A stretch of 64,000 bases of DNA from Alnus glutinosa (GCF_958979055.1 NC_084888.1:7301501-7365500); one strand, 5' to 3'. Shown: positions 1 through 12,756, numbered from the stretch's first letter. Numbers and translations are program-made. The notes: generated by a model from the sequence alone, not told the origin.

Positions 1-870
1 CGTACATGATGAGGAAAGGAGAAAGTTCAAACACTCAAATACATAGTAATATGTGGAAGAGGATATGGAGGGTAAACATCCCGGGGGTGGTTAAGGCGTT
101 TTTATGGAAGGCTTGCAATAATTTGTTATCGACCAAGGAAAATCTGTTTAAAAGAAAGAATATTGCAGAATATGCTTTGTCCTATTTGCGGGTTGGAGGT
201 GGAGACCATTAGCCATATTTTGTGGCGATGCCCACCTTCCAAAGATATTTGGACGAAATGTAGTAAAAAGATTAAAAAATGCTTTGGTGAAGAAGATGTT
301 TTTTTATGCAGTTTACAAGGACTTATGGAGAGACTAGATGATGATGATTTTGAAATTATGGCTACCATAGCAATAAAAAAAATGCTTTGAGGAAATACAT
401 TGAATTTGGAGGTGAGCTTTCCCACCCTTTATTATTGGTTAGAAGTTAGTGGAATATTTCCACAAAGCCCTACTTAGCACGATGAATCATAATGAACAGA
501 ACCGAACAAGAGAGACCCCAAAATGGAAAGGACTGCCTATCGGTGTGATTAAGAGAAATTGGGATGCAGCGTTAAACAAATTTTTTTTTTTTAAAAAAAA
601 AAAGGAGAAAAAAAAAAGAAAAAAAAGATGGGTGTGAGTGCGATTGCTCGTGACCATGAAGGGAATGTGTTAGCATATATGTGTTTTTCAACAGTTTACA
701 TATGTGATCGAAAACAGCTGAAGCTTTTACAGCCTGGAAAGTTGTGAAATTTAACAAAGACTTTAGGCTTCGAATGTTATAGCGGAAGGAGATGCATTGA
801 AAATAGTGCAGACTTTGAAAAATGAATGAAGTTGTTGGAGTGAATATGAACAACTTATTGGCGACACAAA
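1..870 (+). pseudogene. Degenerate LINE (L1-type) remnant: zinc-binding RT tail plus RNase H-like fragment
   Basis: Broken pieces of one non-LTR retrotransposon ORF read on the plus strand. About 20-212 gives a stretch with IWRVNIPGVVKAFLWKAC, and 163-390 gives LCPICGLEVETISHILWRCP with its CxxC...HxxxxC pattern; both are typical of the reverse transcriptase zinc-binding domain (zf-RVT) at the C-terminus of plant LINE ORF2. From about 520 an RNase H-like segment follows (NWDAALNK, then ARDHEGNVLA, and later IVLNSL), interrupted by a T/A homopolymer at 580-602, frameshifts and stops. The poly(A) run at 1211-1229 could be the original 3' tail, but I cannot prove continuity. The element enters from outside the window, is non-functional, and carries no host gene. 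Confidence 0.75.
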
Positions 871-1795
871 GATTGTGCTAAATAGTCTCCATGAATAGTA
901 TTACATGTCATATTCATGTCTTCCAAAATTGTTGTGGCTTTTAAAATTATCATTGAATTTCTGATAAATTACTATTAGGTTTTGATATAATAGTGATTTC
1001 TTACATCAAGTTTAGGAAGATATAAGAGTGTCATTTAACATTACTCTAGTCTCCGCTAACCATGCAACTCATCGTTAGGCAAAGCCAGTCATTAATCAAT
1101 CTTTGGCACAAGTTTGAATGTAAGAAGATTATTGTGTATTTATTCGAGGTATTCTAATTACTGAACAATCTGCTACATTATGATTTTAATAAAATACAAA
1201 AAAAATTTACTTAAAAAAAAAAAAAAAAAACCATAGTTGATGAAGCAGTAATGTAATTTAGCAGCGCGCCCAGATACTTGCCTAGTTGGCCTTTAAAAGC
1301 AAACTATTTAAATAAACAGCAATTTTTACCTTCTAAACTCCAATTAAGGGTACAAATTAAAGAATAAAAATTTAAGGGAATAATATAATATGAGATTTAT
1401 AGTAAAACGAAAAGAATCAAGAAAAACAAAATCCAAGGGGGAATCTTTGCCTTCCCACGTGGGTCCCCATAAATCCTGCCTGTAATCTCGACCCATCCGG
1501 TGACCTCCGCTTTTCGTGATCCGGCGATAAAGCCAGAAATGGTAATCCGGGCCGTAGTAATTCCCCCTAAACCCAAGCCCACAACCGTCATTTCGCAACA
1601 CACACTCTCGACCCGTCGGCGTTTCCGTAATTCCTGCGCAAAACCATGGGCAACATTGGAACTTGCCGTAGCGCTAATGCTGTCATGCAAATCAGTGGAA
1701 AATTAAATTAATTAATTAATTTTTTTTAAAAAAAAAAAAAAAAAAAGAAGGGAGAAAGGTGGACGGCATTGGGCAAGTGAAATTAAAGTAACGCC
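871..1795. other. Intergenic DNA upstream of the GH3 gene
   Basis: No gene is supported. The stretch contains a poly(A) run at 1211-1229, a comparatively GC-rich block at about 1440-1690 in which both strands are open but no family is recognised, and a T/A homopolymer junction at about 1721-1746. The GC-rich block lies just upstream of the GH3 core promoter and includes the G-box listed separately, so it is more likely promoter than coding. Confidence 0.5.
1456..1461. promoter_or_regulatory. G-box (CACGTG) in the GH3 promoter
   Basis: A palindromic CACGTG core inside the larger palindrome CCCACGTGGG, directly followed by GTCCCC. It lies about 340 bp upstream of the TATA box of the GH3 gene. 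G-boxes are bound by plant bHLH (for example MYC2, PIF) and bZIP factors, which would fit a jasmonate- or light-responsive GH3 gene. The binding role is inferred from the motif alone. Confidence 0.45.
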
Positions 1796-1807
1796 TATAT
1801 ATATAAG
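1796..1807 (+). promoter_or_regulatory. TATA box of the GH3 gene
   Basis: TATATATATAAG sits at a point where the sequence changes from homopolymer-rich spacer to a CT-rich leader. Transcription would start near 1830. The ATG is at 3341, so this call implies a leader of about 1.5 kb that probably contains an intron. Confidence 0.5.
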
Positions 1808-1829
1808 AGCGACTCTACGAAGAATCTTC

Positions 1830-3340
1830 ATTCAGCTTCCAAATCCTCCATAGCTAGCCATTTAAAGCGGCATCACTCTTTCTGAGAAAGAGAGGTTGCA
1901 CTGAAGTCGATGACCCGTTAACGCTTTCTTTCAAGTTTTCAACCGTATCTCGTTGAGATCGAGACCGCTCTTTCCTTTTCTTTGTCACTGTTGTTATCTC
2001 CTCACCAAACAGCATCCTCTCTGTGCGAGTCAGAGTACGGTTTCAGGTACAGTTTCCATTACTGGCTCCGAATTTGCTAATGAACTGTCAGATGTATGGA
2101 AAGGAACGAATTTTGAGTTTGACAGCTTTGTTTTTGTTTTTCGTGTTGACTTTCCCGCGAGCTAAACGGAGCTCAAACCGGTGTTCTTTGTTCCGGATAA
2201 GTCATGGCCCTCTGGAATTTTCAGTTGTCTAAGTTTGTTTCTCTTTGCTACTCACAATCTGTGAATTGGGTTCGTTGCTATTCAATTTCGAAGTCGTGTT
2301 CTTTCTCCAAGAGGCCTCTGTCTTCTATTTGCGAAGACCTTTTCCTTTTTTTTTTTTTTTTTTTGACAACTTTCTAACTTCGTTTCCAACATGGGTTTTC
2401 TTTTTCTTTTCTGTCTTTATCTTGTTGCCTTTTCTCTGAAATTTCACTCGAATTTCCAAGTTTTAGAATTTATATAAGCTTAGAAGTTTAGCTTTGAAAC
2501 AATAATAAGACCAGTCTATACATCGTTCTGTTTTATGCATCTCAGTTTTGTTTGATTCAATCAACGCACTTGTTGCTTTTAATTGGGTTTCAATCTTTGG
2601 TTCTCTCTTTCTTTCCAAAAATCTGTTTCCGGGAAAGAAAGTTCTGGGTAGTTGACTAAGTTGACTACTGTCAAGGAATAAAAAAGATGTAGCCTTCCAA
2701 CTTTCGTTATGGTTTTGAGCTTTGGGGAAACTTGTTCTCAGGGACTGGTTCTCGGGTTTGGTAAAACCTCCTTTCTCTCTATGTCGCCTTTCAATTTTGA
2801 GTCGACAACTCGCATAGTTAATCACTTTTTTCCAACCTACTATTTATTGACTTTTAACTTTTGTTAAAGGATTGCAAATTCATTTAGAATGTTCATTTCA
2901 ACTCTGGTTTGGTTGCTGAGAACCCGAGGGAAAGAAACCATGAGAAAAGAAAATTGTGAGTCTTAGGTTCTAAAATTTTAGATGATACGCTTGTTTTTTT
3001 TTTAAAAAAAAAAATTCCACTTTCTGTGCTTTGCAAAAATTGAATGACCCAACTCTACCACCATGCCAGGTGGGGGGAGTAGTAAGCTTTATCGACTGGA
3101 GGTGTTGCTTTTCAGAAGAGCCATATCTATAAAATTGTTTTCTTTGGCTTTTTCTAACATTTCATATGCAGCCAAAAGGAGGGGTTTTCAATCTGCTTGG
3201 ATTCCTCATCAATATTTGTTACACGCTTGAGCATGTGCCGGGGCATATTCAATGAATTTTGTTCTTATTTATGCAGTTCAAGTGAATGCCTTTGATTTAT
3301 TAACTAGTCTTTTTTTGGGTGTAGTCAAAGCTTTGTGAGA
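1830..3340 (+). other. Probable GH3 5' leader with a leader intron (about 2047-3324)
   Basis: Between the TATA box and the start codon no long ORF resembles a protein family. A good donor (CAG|GTAC) is present at 2046/2047 and a T-rich tract ending in TAG at 3324 forms an acceptor 16 nt before the ATG. Joining them gives a short leader with a 1.28-kb intron, a common arrangement in plant genes. Other donors are possible, so the boundaries are inference. Inside the span are a T-run at 2347-2364 and a T/A junction near 2996-3013. Confidence 0.35.
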
Positions 3341-6300
3341 ATGTTAGAGAAGATGGAAGAATTTAACCAGGAGAAGGTGATAGAGGAATTTGAAGCAACA
3401 ACGAAGGATGCTGAGAGGGTTCAGACAGAGACCCTCAAGAAGATTCTGGAAGAAAATGGATCAGCGGAGTACTTGCAGAATCTTGGTCTCAATGGAAGAA
3501 CCGATCCTGAGAGCTTCAAGAATTGTGTTCCCCTTGTCACTCATAAGGAATTGGAACAATACATTCAGAGAATTGCAGATGGCGACTCTTCTCCCATTCT
3601 CACTGGGAAACCAATCACAACCATCTCATTAAGGTCTTTGTAACCTTTTATGTTAGTTTTCTGATTTGACCTGAATTTTAAATTTATGCTAGAGAAGTTC
3701 TGAGAATAAATGTTTAATTTGTTGCAGTTCTGGCACTACTCAGGGAAGGCCAAAGTTCGTACCCTTCAATGACGAATTGATGGAATCCACCATGCAGATA
3801 TATCGGACTTCTTTTGCTTTTAGAAACAAGTAATAAACTCTTATTCAGTGAAAGGGATTCTCTGTTTATATTTTGGTTCACAAAACCTTTTTGCCCGTTG
3901 ATGAGCATAGACTATACCTTATCGGACTAATATATGATATCTGCGCTCCCTTTTAACCTTCATTTTATGCTTTTCATTGAATGACGAAGTTGAAATCGTT
4001 ATCTAGAAAGAGGAAAAAAGTTGGAAGAATCATTTGATAATAAACAAATTCATAATTTGATAGGTATCATTAATTTTCTGCTGATGTAAAAAACTTTACT
4101 ATTCTGCAGAGAATTTCCTCTTGGGAATGGAAAGTCTTTACAGTTTATTTACAGCAGCAAGCAGTTCAAAACAAAAGGGGGTCTAGCAGCTGGAACTGCT
4201 ACTACCAATCTCTTCCGTAATCCACAATTCAAAACGACAATGAAGGCAATTCAGTTCCAACCCTGCAGCCCTGATGAAGTAATTTTTGGTCCTGATTTCC
4301 ACCAGTCCTTATACTGCCATCTCTTATGTGGGCTGATTTTTCGGGATGAAGTTGAATTTGTATTCTCCACTTTTGCCCATAGCATCATTCATGCATTCAG
4401 AACCTTTGAACATGTTTGGGAAGAACTTTGCACTGATATTAGGGATGGGGTCCTCAGCAGTCGAGTTACTGTCCCATCCGTCCGAGCAGCTATGTCAAAA
4501 CTGCTCAAACCAAACCCTGAATTGGCCGAGTTGATTTATGAAAAGTGTTCGGGTTTGAGTAATTGGTATCGATTAGTGCCGGAACTTTTTCCTAATGCAA
4601 AATATATTTATGGGATTATGACCGGATCAATGGAGCCTTATTTGAAAAAATTGAGGCACTATGCAGGGGAGCTGCCTCTCTTAGGTGCTGATTATGGGTC
4701 CTCTGAAGGATGGCTTGGAGCAAATGTTAATCCAAAATTGCCACCTGAGTTGGCCACTTTTTCCGTTCTTCCTAATATTGGATTTTTTGAATTCATCCCA
4801 TTGAGGGAGAATATTGAGGATCAGGAGCCCAATTTCCTCTCTGTGGAGCCAAGGCCAGTGGGTTTAACTGAAGTCAAGATTGGTGAAGAATATGAGATCA
4901 TTCTCACCACTTTCGCAGGTACGAAGTTCTTCTCATAGGGATAAATTCCTTTTTGAAAATGGTAATTGAGAGATATGGATTGCTTCCTCCATCTGCACAA
5001 TGTAGAGCATTGGTTAAAAAGTAGAAAATTAATGAAAATCACAATAGCCTGTTTCAATCCCATATCTTCTGTTATTTAGAATTTTATTGTTGGTCTCATA
5101 GAATTTTATTATTTGCTCATGCACTGAGCCACTGATTTAATTGACCTATTGCCTTTTCTTCCTACCATACATTTAATAACCCAAACTTGGCTTAATGCTC
5201 ACCATGTGACTGTAGGTGTCAAGGAGAACATCCTCTATCCCTATTCAGTATTCCTCCTCCCCATACTGTATTTTTTATTTGTTTATTTTCGTTGTTTATC
5301 TGCAGTGTCAGGAAACAGATTCTTAATCCACTAGTTGACAATACCAAACCAGCTGGCTAAGACATGCATCTATAATTGTTTGAATTAATCATATTGGATT
5401 ATGAAAGACATATTCAATGAATTGAATCTTCCAAGGATACCTCAACCATAGCCTTCTGTAGGTTGTGTTGGCATATTTATCATCCACGTGTAGAGCACAG
5501 CAATAGGAAACTGATTAAACCCTTGTGTACTCTACTTTATATATCAATGTTTTTAAACATCAATTTTTATTAAATATGAAACAGTGTCATTTCCTTTGTA
5601 AATACAGAGACATTTTTGTTTCCCTGTCCAGTATGCATGCCACTAGTTTATTAGATAATCTATGGTACTGCACTTATTTACTCGACTTGTTTTTATTTTA
5701 CATGACTATTTCTTTAATGCATTGTTGCTCTCAATGCTTTCTTCTTTCATATCTAGTTCTAAACCCAATATTTTCCTACACTGTTTTGCTATTCATCTCT
5801 GTAGTACAAGTTGGTTCTCAATGTGTAATTGATTCATTCAATGACTCGTAAACTCACACATGGCTCACTAAAACATATTGATTTAAAAATGGCTATTTAT
5901 GTTTGTATCAATTAGTAGTTGAACTATTGCATATTGTACTTGCTGAAGAAAGTGGGAAACATGGAAAAGTATTTATGGTCATATGATGTGTGTTATGAAA
6001 AAGAAAAAAATCAATGCATTGATTTTCCATTTGTTTGCTAATGTAGAATGGAAATAAAAACATATTTACAAAATGGTACTGTACTTAAAGGATGTTTGGT
6101 CATCTTCTCATATGTTTGCAACAACCTCTGTACTTCTATGATATTGACACGGGGGAAATATTTGGATGAAGTTTTGCTGAAACCCTTATATAAGACAAAC
6201 ATGGAGCAGGTAAATGTTTTGGTGATGTTTTTTGGCCCAATCTGTTGACTTAGCATTTGGTAAGGTTTTGAATTGGACCATATGGTAACAAAAAAAATGT

Positions 6301-7493
6301 CTTTGGTTATGTAATAGTTTATAATTAGATACCTAATCACATTAATATAACCTGTACTTGTCAAAGGAAGGTTTTGTATCTTAGTTATTTAGCCACTAAA
6401 TCCTGGATTTGCAAGTAATCATAATGTACATGTAGTCAACTTTGGACCTCGACTTTTTCTACCTTTTCTTTTGGTTTTTAGTTGTGATGCTTTAGCATAT
6501 TCTTTTTATGTTTAGTCACATAAATTTGTGCATTTTATTAAAATCCAGAGATTTGCACTCTCTGAGCTGTATTATCTATATATCCCTGATTTCGTCATTT
6601 AAAATTCTCTCCCCCGTTCTCTTTCCTACCCCTCCCTCCCCTTTTTGTTTGGTGATAAATTTTCCAACTACCAAGTTAACGCTATTAAAAATATAGATAG
6701 CTTTCTAGTGTTCAGTTTCTCTGATACTTTTTGAAATGCTGTTTTGACTCTTTTTGATGAAAAAACTGACGTGGATAAGTAGGAGAGACATATGAACATG
6801 GGTGCTAAAGTGAGTTTGTTTCCTTCTCCTAGATTAGTTTTATCTTGTGTTACTGTCATCGGGCATGCATGCTTGGTCTTAATGAAAATATATGTCCTAA
6901 ACATGTTTGTTCAAATTTATGCTTACATCTTAGTTATTTTGAATGAAATTGCAGGTCTGTACCGGTATAGGTTAGGAGATGTAGTAAAGGTGATGGGCTT
7001 CCATAACTCCACCCCGGAACTTAAATTTGTCTGCCGGAGGAACCTTCTGCTTACCGTCAACATTGACAAGACGACTGAGAAGGATCTACAGATTGCTGTG
7101 GAAGAAGCAGGCAAGGAATTGGGTGAAGACAAACTAGAAGTTGTTGATTTCACTAGCCATGTTGACTCATCCACAGATCCTGCTCACTATGTTGTGTTTT
7201 GGGAAATAAGTGGTGAGGCAAGCGAGGAGGTTCTTCAGGAATGCTGCAACTGCTTGGATAGGTCTTTTCTGGATGCAGGCTATGTTAGCTCACGCAAGGT
7301 GAGCACCATAGGGGCGCTCGAGCTCCGAGTCGTTCGGAGAGGAACTTTCCAGAAGCTTCTAGATCATTGTCTAGCATCAGGAGGTGCTGTTAGCCAGTTT
7401 AAAACGCCACGATGCATAGGGCAGGCCAACAAATTGGTGCTGCAAATCTTGTGTGACAACGTTGTTAAGAGCTACTTCAGTGCTGCTTTCTAG
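3341..7493 (+). CDS. GH3 family acyl-acid amido synthetase, JAR1/GH3.11-like (4 exons, 580 aa)
   Basis: Exons 3341-3633, 3728-3829, 4110-4918 and 6955-7493 join in frame (1743 nt, 580 aa plus stop; Arabidopsis JAR1 is of nearly the same length). GH3 enzymes adenylate a hormone acid such as jasmonate or auxin and transfer it to an amino acid; JAR1 makes jasmonoyl-isoleucine in the cytosol. Visible family motifs are the ATP/AMP loop [11 protein letters not shown] at residues 98-108 (its first codon split by intron 1), YGSSEGW at 327-333, and [11 protein letters not shown] from 404 at the start of exon 4. The N-terminus (MLEKMEEF) and C-terminus ([10 protein letters not shown]...) follow the JAR1 type. 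The ATG at 3341 was chosen because it matches JAR1; an upstream GTG at 3335 is not a plausible start. Intron 3 is large (about 2.0 kb) and AT-rich. No frame damage is seen. JAR1-like is inferred from remembered similarity; substrate choice (jasmonate versus another acid) is not proven. Confidence 0.93.
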
Positions 7494-7502
7494 TGAAAAA
7501 TC

Positions 7503-7528
7503 ATATATATATATATATATATATATAT
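7503..7528. repeat. (AT)13 microsatellite in the GH3 3' UTR
   Basis: A pure AT dinucleotide run starting ten bases after the GH3 stop codon. It would lie in the transcript's 3' UTR and is probably length-polymorphic. Confidence 0.9.
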
Positions 7529-9787
7529 GTTGGAATTGCAATTTCATCTTTTCCTATATATGTTAAATTCAAGATACTCACCTTGGTGGCAATGCTATTT
7601 TTTTTATATACACATCACACGTATAATTATATAGTGCAAAAAGTTAGTTAGGTATAGGCTATATATAACTGGTCGGGGCGGGATCCACAACAACTATTGG
7701 CTCAAATTATTGTCTAAATAAATTTTGAGTTGTTTGGTCGCCTATTCGAACATATGAATTTCATACGAAATCTCTCACGTTAGAAGATAATTGACGTGGA
7801 TTTTTATCCGGCCGGTTGCCCGGCATCACACACAATCTCTCTTTCTCTCTCTCTCTGTCTCTCAATGATCGGGATTGATACTTATAAATGAATTAATCAC
7901 GCGTGACGTTTGATTGTGGGGAAAGAAAAATACAGAGGAAAATAAAGTATTGAGGTTAGTGCCCAACTGCCCATCTGTTGAAGATGGACCGCATGGATTT
8001 ATTTGGCATGATGTGGATCGACCACCTCGGAAGAGACAAAACAAAATTATGCGTAAAAAGAAATTGGTATCTCACATACATCGATCCCACTCATCTCATA
8101 TGCTCTCTCATAAGTCATATCATATGAAAACCAAAACAAAATGTTAATCTAAATGCGTGTTTCTATCGTTCTCAGTTCTCACCCATACCATCACTTCTTC
8201 CCTATATGCATCCATGATCCATTACGATTAATTTACGGGTCATTTTCATCTATTTTGTTTAAACAAATCTAATCTTTATCAACTTGGGCGATCACACACG
8301 TTAGACAAGGGATTAAAAATTGCGTTGACGACAACAACCAACACGTTAACACAAACAAAAACAAAAACTATGGTATCTTCTGTGAAATATGGAGATAAAA
8401 AAACAATTTTATGCTTCAAATTTTGTTTTTAGTATATATTATAATAATACATTTAATATTATGTTATTTAAAAGTCTTATTTCGCTTCTTAGAGGGTGGG
8501 TGAGATTCAAATTTTATGGCAGAAAAGTTCCATGTAATAGCGAGATCTTGGGAGTGTCCATAAAAGGGGAGGGGAGGTTGATCTTGAGCAGTGAACGGAG
8601 TAAACAATCTATTATTGTGAGAACCGATCGAACTAAAAGTATGATAAACACAAATTAAAATATCAATAAATGTTACTCAACTTCAACCCTCACATAAATA
8701 TCAATAAAAATGTGAGGGCCATTAGTCAATAATATGTTCAGTATTTCCCCTAGAAATTAATCATTACAATATGTATATACACTCTGCTTTTATGCTTTTA
8801 ATACATTTCCAGTGTGCCTTTACTCAATAAAAAATGGTTCGTTGTATCAAATCCATATTAGTTTTGTTGGTATTCATTATTCAACGGCGATGCCGGCATG
8901 TCCAGAGAGACATAAAATTATTGCGGGGAAAAAAATGATTAATGCTCCATCGCGCATGCGAGAGTTCGTGGTTTGAACCTAATTTTAAATAATTTGTTTT
9001 TAGTTATTGTCTTTATAATCTCATTTAGTGTGGGGAGTCAGTTGAGTCCACAACCGCCAAATGTGACAGGTAATTGAGATTTGAGAGAGCATATGAAATA
9101 AAAAAGACAACTTTTTCAACCAAACCGGGTATTTAGTGGGATCCTTTATTCCTTTAATTGGAAGGGAAAAGTGGAAAACTCTAGAAATGAGTAATGAGTA
9201 CTAAAAAAACAGAACTTTTTGGAGTGGAATGCTTTTGTGGTTTGAGAAGTAAATTGTATTGCTATGAGCAAAAGTCAAAAAGTAATTACAAGGAAAATAT
9301 TCTTATATATTGAGTATGAGCAATGAGTACTATCCAAGGAAAATATTCTTGAGTATCAAATTTACATAAATATTTGTGGAGAAATGCTATTTAGTATTCT
9401 CTTATTCTTCTCTTACTTTTTTTATTTGAAAATCAACTATTAAATTTGTAGGATTTACACTTTCGCTTATGTGGGTTCTACAGATCTAATGGTAAATTTA
9501 TATATATATTTTTTTAAAAAAATAATAATAGGAGAAATATAAAAGAATTTACTCCTTATCCTTATTGAGAAAAAGAAGAAGAAGGGCAAATGCTTTCAAA
9601 AATTTGGTAACACTCCAATTTTACATGGAGGAGATGAATTGTAGTGCATCGCATAAATTAAATACCAGTATTTACAAAATTAAAATGAAGGAGGATTAAC
9701 CTATTACTCTTACCTTTTTAACAATATATATTCTTTTTTTTAAACAATAATATATTAATTTTTTACAATAATATTATTCTGTTTCCC
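7529..9787. other. Intergenic spacer, no gene recognised
   Basis: Short open frames (for example 7914-8147 and 8389-8658) show no family features. A CT-rich microsatellite lies at about 7838-7862. Around 8945-8990 a sequence resembling a tRNA B-box (GTGGTTTGAACC) hints at an old SINE piece. At about 9377-9560 a segment beginning GGAGAAATGCTATTTAG, with a loosely complementary end, may be a decayed MITE. All of these are weak. Confidence 0.5.
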
Positions 9788-10107
9788 CAAACGTTTGTCC
9801 ACCTTCCTTGGAACATTCAAAGAAATTGTAGCACGAATGTTCGAACAGCTCTCCCGAACGTCTGCAGAAACACTAGCACGAACGTTTGAGTAACCCTTCC
9901 TGAACGTTTCAATGGTTGTCCTAGCTGACGCAACCTTTATCCTTATCCTCTTTGGGAACGTTTGATGCTCTTAGACGAACGATCGACGTGTCATTTCCAC
10001 GAACATTCAAATGTGTTTGAAAGATAAAATTTTACTCACCGAATTTTATCCACTCCTCTTTTCTTATAAAATAGAGCCCCCATATGTTCTTCTTACACCA
10101 CTCCTCC
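9788..10107. repeat. Region with repeated GAACGTTC-like motifs and a TATA-like box; possible old LTR piece
   Basis: Roughly nine variants of (C)GAACGTT(C/T) or its relatives occur in about 225 bp (for example AACGTTTG, CGAATGTTCGAAC, CGAACGTC, CGAACGTTTGAG). Downstream at about 10066 is CTTATAAAATAGAGCCCCC, which looks like a retrotransposon-type TATA region. The segment ends abruptly where Athila-type integrase coding sequence begins (about 10108). A related GAACGTTCGG motif reappears at about 15563, beyond the Athila element. I infer a repeat of a different family on both sides of a rearranged junction. Confidence 0.35.
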
Positions 10108-10111
10108 CCAT

Positions 10112-11299
10112 GACCCATACTTATGGAAGCATTGTGCAGATCAAATGATAAGAAGGTGCGTTCCCGAAAATGAGATTATTTCTATTCTCACCTTTTGTCA
10201 TTCGTATGCTTGTGGAGGTCACTTTGGAGAGAAGAGGACGGCGAGAAAAGTGCTAGAATGTGGTTTTTATTGGCCATCTTTATTCCGAGATTCACATCAT
10301 TTTTGTAAGTCGTGTGATCATTGTCAAAAGACAGGTAATATATCCAAAAGGAATGAGATGCCACAAACCCCCATACTATTTTGTGAAATTTTTGATGTTT
10401 GGGGCATCGATTTCATGGGACCGTTCCCTATATCTTTCGGTTATGTTTATATTCTACTTGCTGTTGATTATGTCTCAAAATGGGTGGAAGCTAAAGCTAC
10501 CAGGACTAATGATTCTAAAGTTGTTACAAATTTTATCAAGTCCAGAATATTCTCCAGGTTTGGAATTCCAAGAGCTCTAATAAGTGATCGAGGCATTCAC
10601 TTTTGCAATCGAACTGTGGAGACTTTGCTGAAAAAATACCATGTGACCCACAAGGTGTCAACTGCCTATCATCCGCAAACTAGTGGACAAGCGGAAGTGT
10701 CAAATCGAGAGATAAAGTCCATCCTTGAAAAGACGGTCAATCCAAGTAGAAAAGACTGGAGTTTGCGCTTGGATGATGCCTTGTGGGCGTATAGGACTGC
10801 ATATAAGACGCCCATTGGAATGTCACCTTACCGATTGATGTTTGGGAAACCATGCCACCTACTAGTTGAGTTAGAACACAAGGCTTATTGGGCTATCAAG
10901 AGTTTCAACATGAAGATGGATGAAAGTGGAGAACAAAGGAAATTGCAACTACAAGAGTTAGAGGAAATTCGCAATGATGCCTACGAAAGTGCAAGGATTT
11001 ACAAGGAAAAGACGAAGGCTTTTCATGACAAGATGATTTCTACGAAGGAGTTCAAAATTGGTCAAAAAGTCATTCTTTACAATTCACGACTTCGTTTGTT
11101 TCCAGGTAAGTTGCATTCTCGTTGGATTGGACCTTTTGTTGTTACTAATGTTTTCCCTCATGGTGCAGTTGAAATTCAAAGTTTAGCAACTTCCAAAGCG
11201 ATCAAGGTGAATGGCCATAGACTTAAGACTTTTTATGAAGGTTTCCAAATAGAGAATGTGGTAAAATTGGATCTTGAGGATCCAATTTATACTGATTGA
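10112..11299 (+). pseudogene. Integrase fragment of an Athila/Tat-lineage pol polyprotein
   Basis: An open frame continues upstream of the first ATG (10145) to about 10112 with [16 protein letters not shown], the junction between RNase H and integrase in this lineage. It has the HHCC zinc-binding region ([10 protein letters not shown] ... CKSCDHCQ), the catalytic core with D in GIDFMGPF, D in ISDRGIHF and E in [12 protein letters not shown], then a C-terminal segment with [18 protein letters not shown] and [11 protein letters not shown]. The integrase part is remarkably intact with no internal stops, which argues for a fairly recent insertion. Without the rest of pol and the 5' LTR it is only a fragment and not an independent gene. 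Confidence 0.9.
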
Positions 11300-12756
11300 A
11301 GAAAGACTTGAGTCGAGCCAACGACAATAAACAAAGGCGCTGCTTGGGAAGCAACCCAAGGGGAGTTTGTTTTCTTATTCTCATATTTATATTTTTGTTA
11401 TTTTTGCCTTTTCTTTGCATTTCACCTACATTGGGGACAATGTTAGTTTTAAGTGTGGGGGAAGGGATTTAGGTTGTGTTTTAATTTGTTTTTATTGTTA
11501 AAAAAAAAAAAAAATGTTTTCCTTTTTGTTTTTTTTTTTTGTGGTTTTCAATAATTTTTGGTTGTGTATGCCATGAGCAAGATTCAATTAAGCTTGGAAA
11601 ATTCATAACATGATTGGATAGTAATCTTTCGACTTAGAATTATTTAGTTTGATTATTTTCCTTAAGATGGTGGTGACTAAATTTGGTAGACAAAAACCGG
11701 TGAGATTTTGAGCCTTTAGACTGACATATCCATATCAGTCTCACTATTTTCTTTCATGTGTGATATTCTTTCATGGATTTGTTTCTCCAGAACTTGCCTT
11801 GATTCTCTTCAAGATCATTTTGACACGTGCATGCATGAATATGATTAAGGCCCTCTTTGTTATAAATTACATGAAGCCAAATAGTCTACCTTGTAATTAA
11901 TTTTTCCTTTGTTGAACCCCTTTGAGCTTTATCATTTATTATGAACCCACATTACAAGCCTTAAACCCGAAAAACAATGTCTTTACCTAAGCCATAAAGT
12001 TAGTGGAGCATTGTTCATCATTATGATATGTATGGGTATGCAAGAAATAAGTGTGGGGGCGTCTAGATTTGTGGTTTGGCTATGACTGGTGAAATGGAAC
12101 ATGTTCTCATTCTCAATTCATGAGTTCCATTGTTGATGAAAAAAAAAAAAGAAAGAAAGAAAGAAGGGAAGTGATGGAGGAAATTGCCTTTGATATTACA
12201 AATTGTCCATGTTTATAATTCCTCCTAAAAAGGGAGTTTGTTTATACGTGAAATATACAAATTGAAGAAAGCTGCTGAATGGAGTAACTGGTTTTACATG
12301 TCTTATATATTCGAGCTTGAATTGATTTGATTTTTGCTCCACTAGTTTCAATGGCTTTTGAGCTACACTCCCAAATATTTCCTACCTTGATCCTAAACCC
12401 TGTTACAACCCTTGAAAAGTCCTTATGATTCATGTTATGCATGTGGTCCCAGTGGTGGAGAATGAGAAGATATGCAAGCCTATGGTAGATCATTTCCATT
12501 GGAATGAATTTGAGCGAAACACATACCCTTCAAACACATGAGAGTCGAGTGTTTATTTCCGTGAGGGTCTACGCTTTTAGTCTGCTCCATCTTCAAGTGA
12601 AAATGCTTGCTAAGTAATTTTAACCTGTTTAAAAAATTGTTTGTTCATGATATGTTCTGAATTGTGAATAGCTTGGTTGTTCCTTGTTGATGGCATTACA
12701 ACCTTGGTTTTCTTAGGAAGGTGAATTTGAGATTTGCTCGAGGACGAGCAAAGGTT
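11300..12756 (+). other. 3' internal spacer of the Athila/Tat element
   Basis: No coding sequence is supported; an open frame on the minus strand (12242-12499) has no recognised homologue. Three polypurine-like AAGTGTGGGGG motifs occur in the element (about 11451, 12050 and 13554), of which the last abuts the 3' LTR. The spacer ends in a motif containing CTCGAGGACGAGCAAAGG (about 12737), a conserved phrase that normally stands immediately before the polypurine tract in this lineage. Confidence 0.6.

Noticed and set aside
1397..1690. 97-aa minus-strand frame in the GC-richer block upstream of GH3
   Set aside because: No domain, overlaps frames on the other strand, and lies in the likely promoter.
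8940..9060. Second SINE or tRNA fragment with a B-box-like motif
   Set aside because: No A-box at proper spacing and no defined ends.
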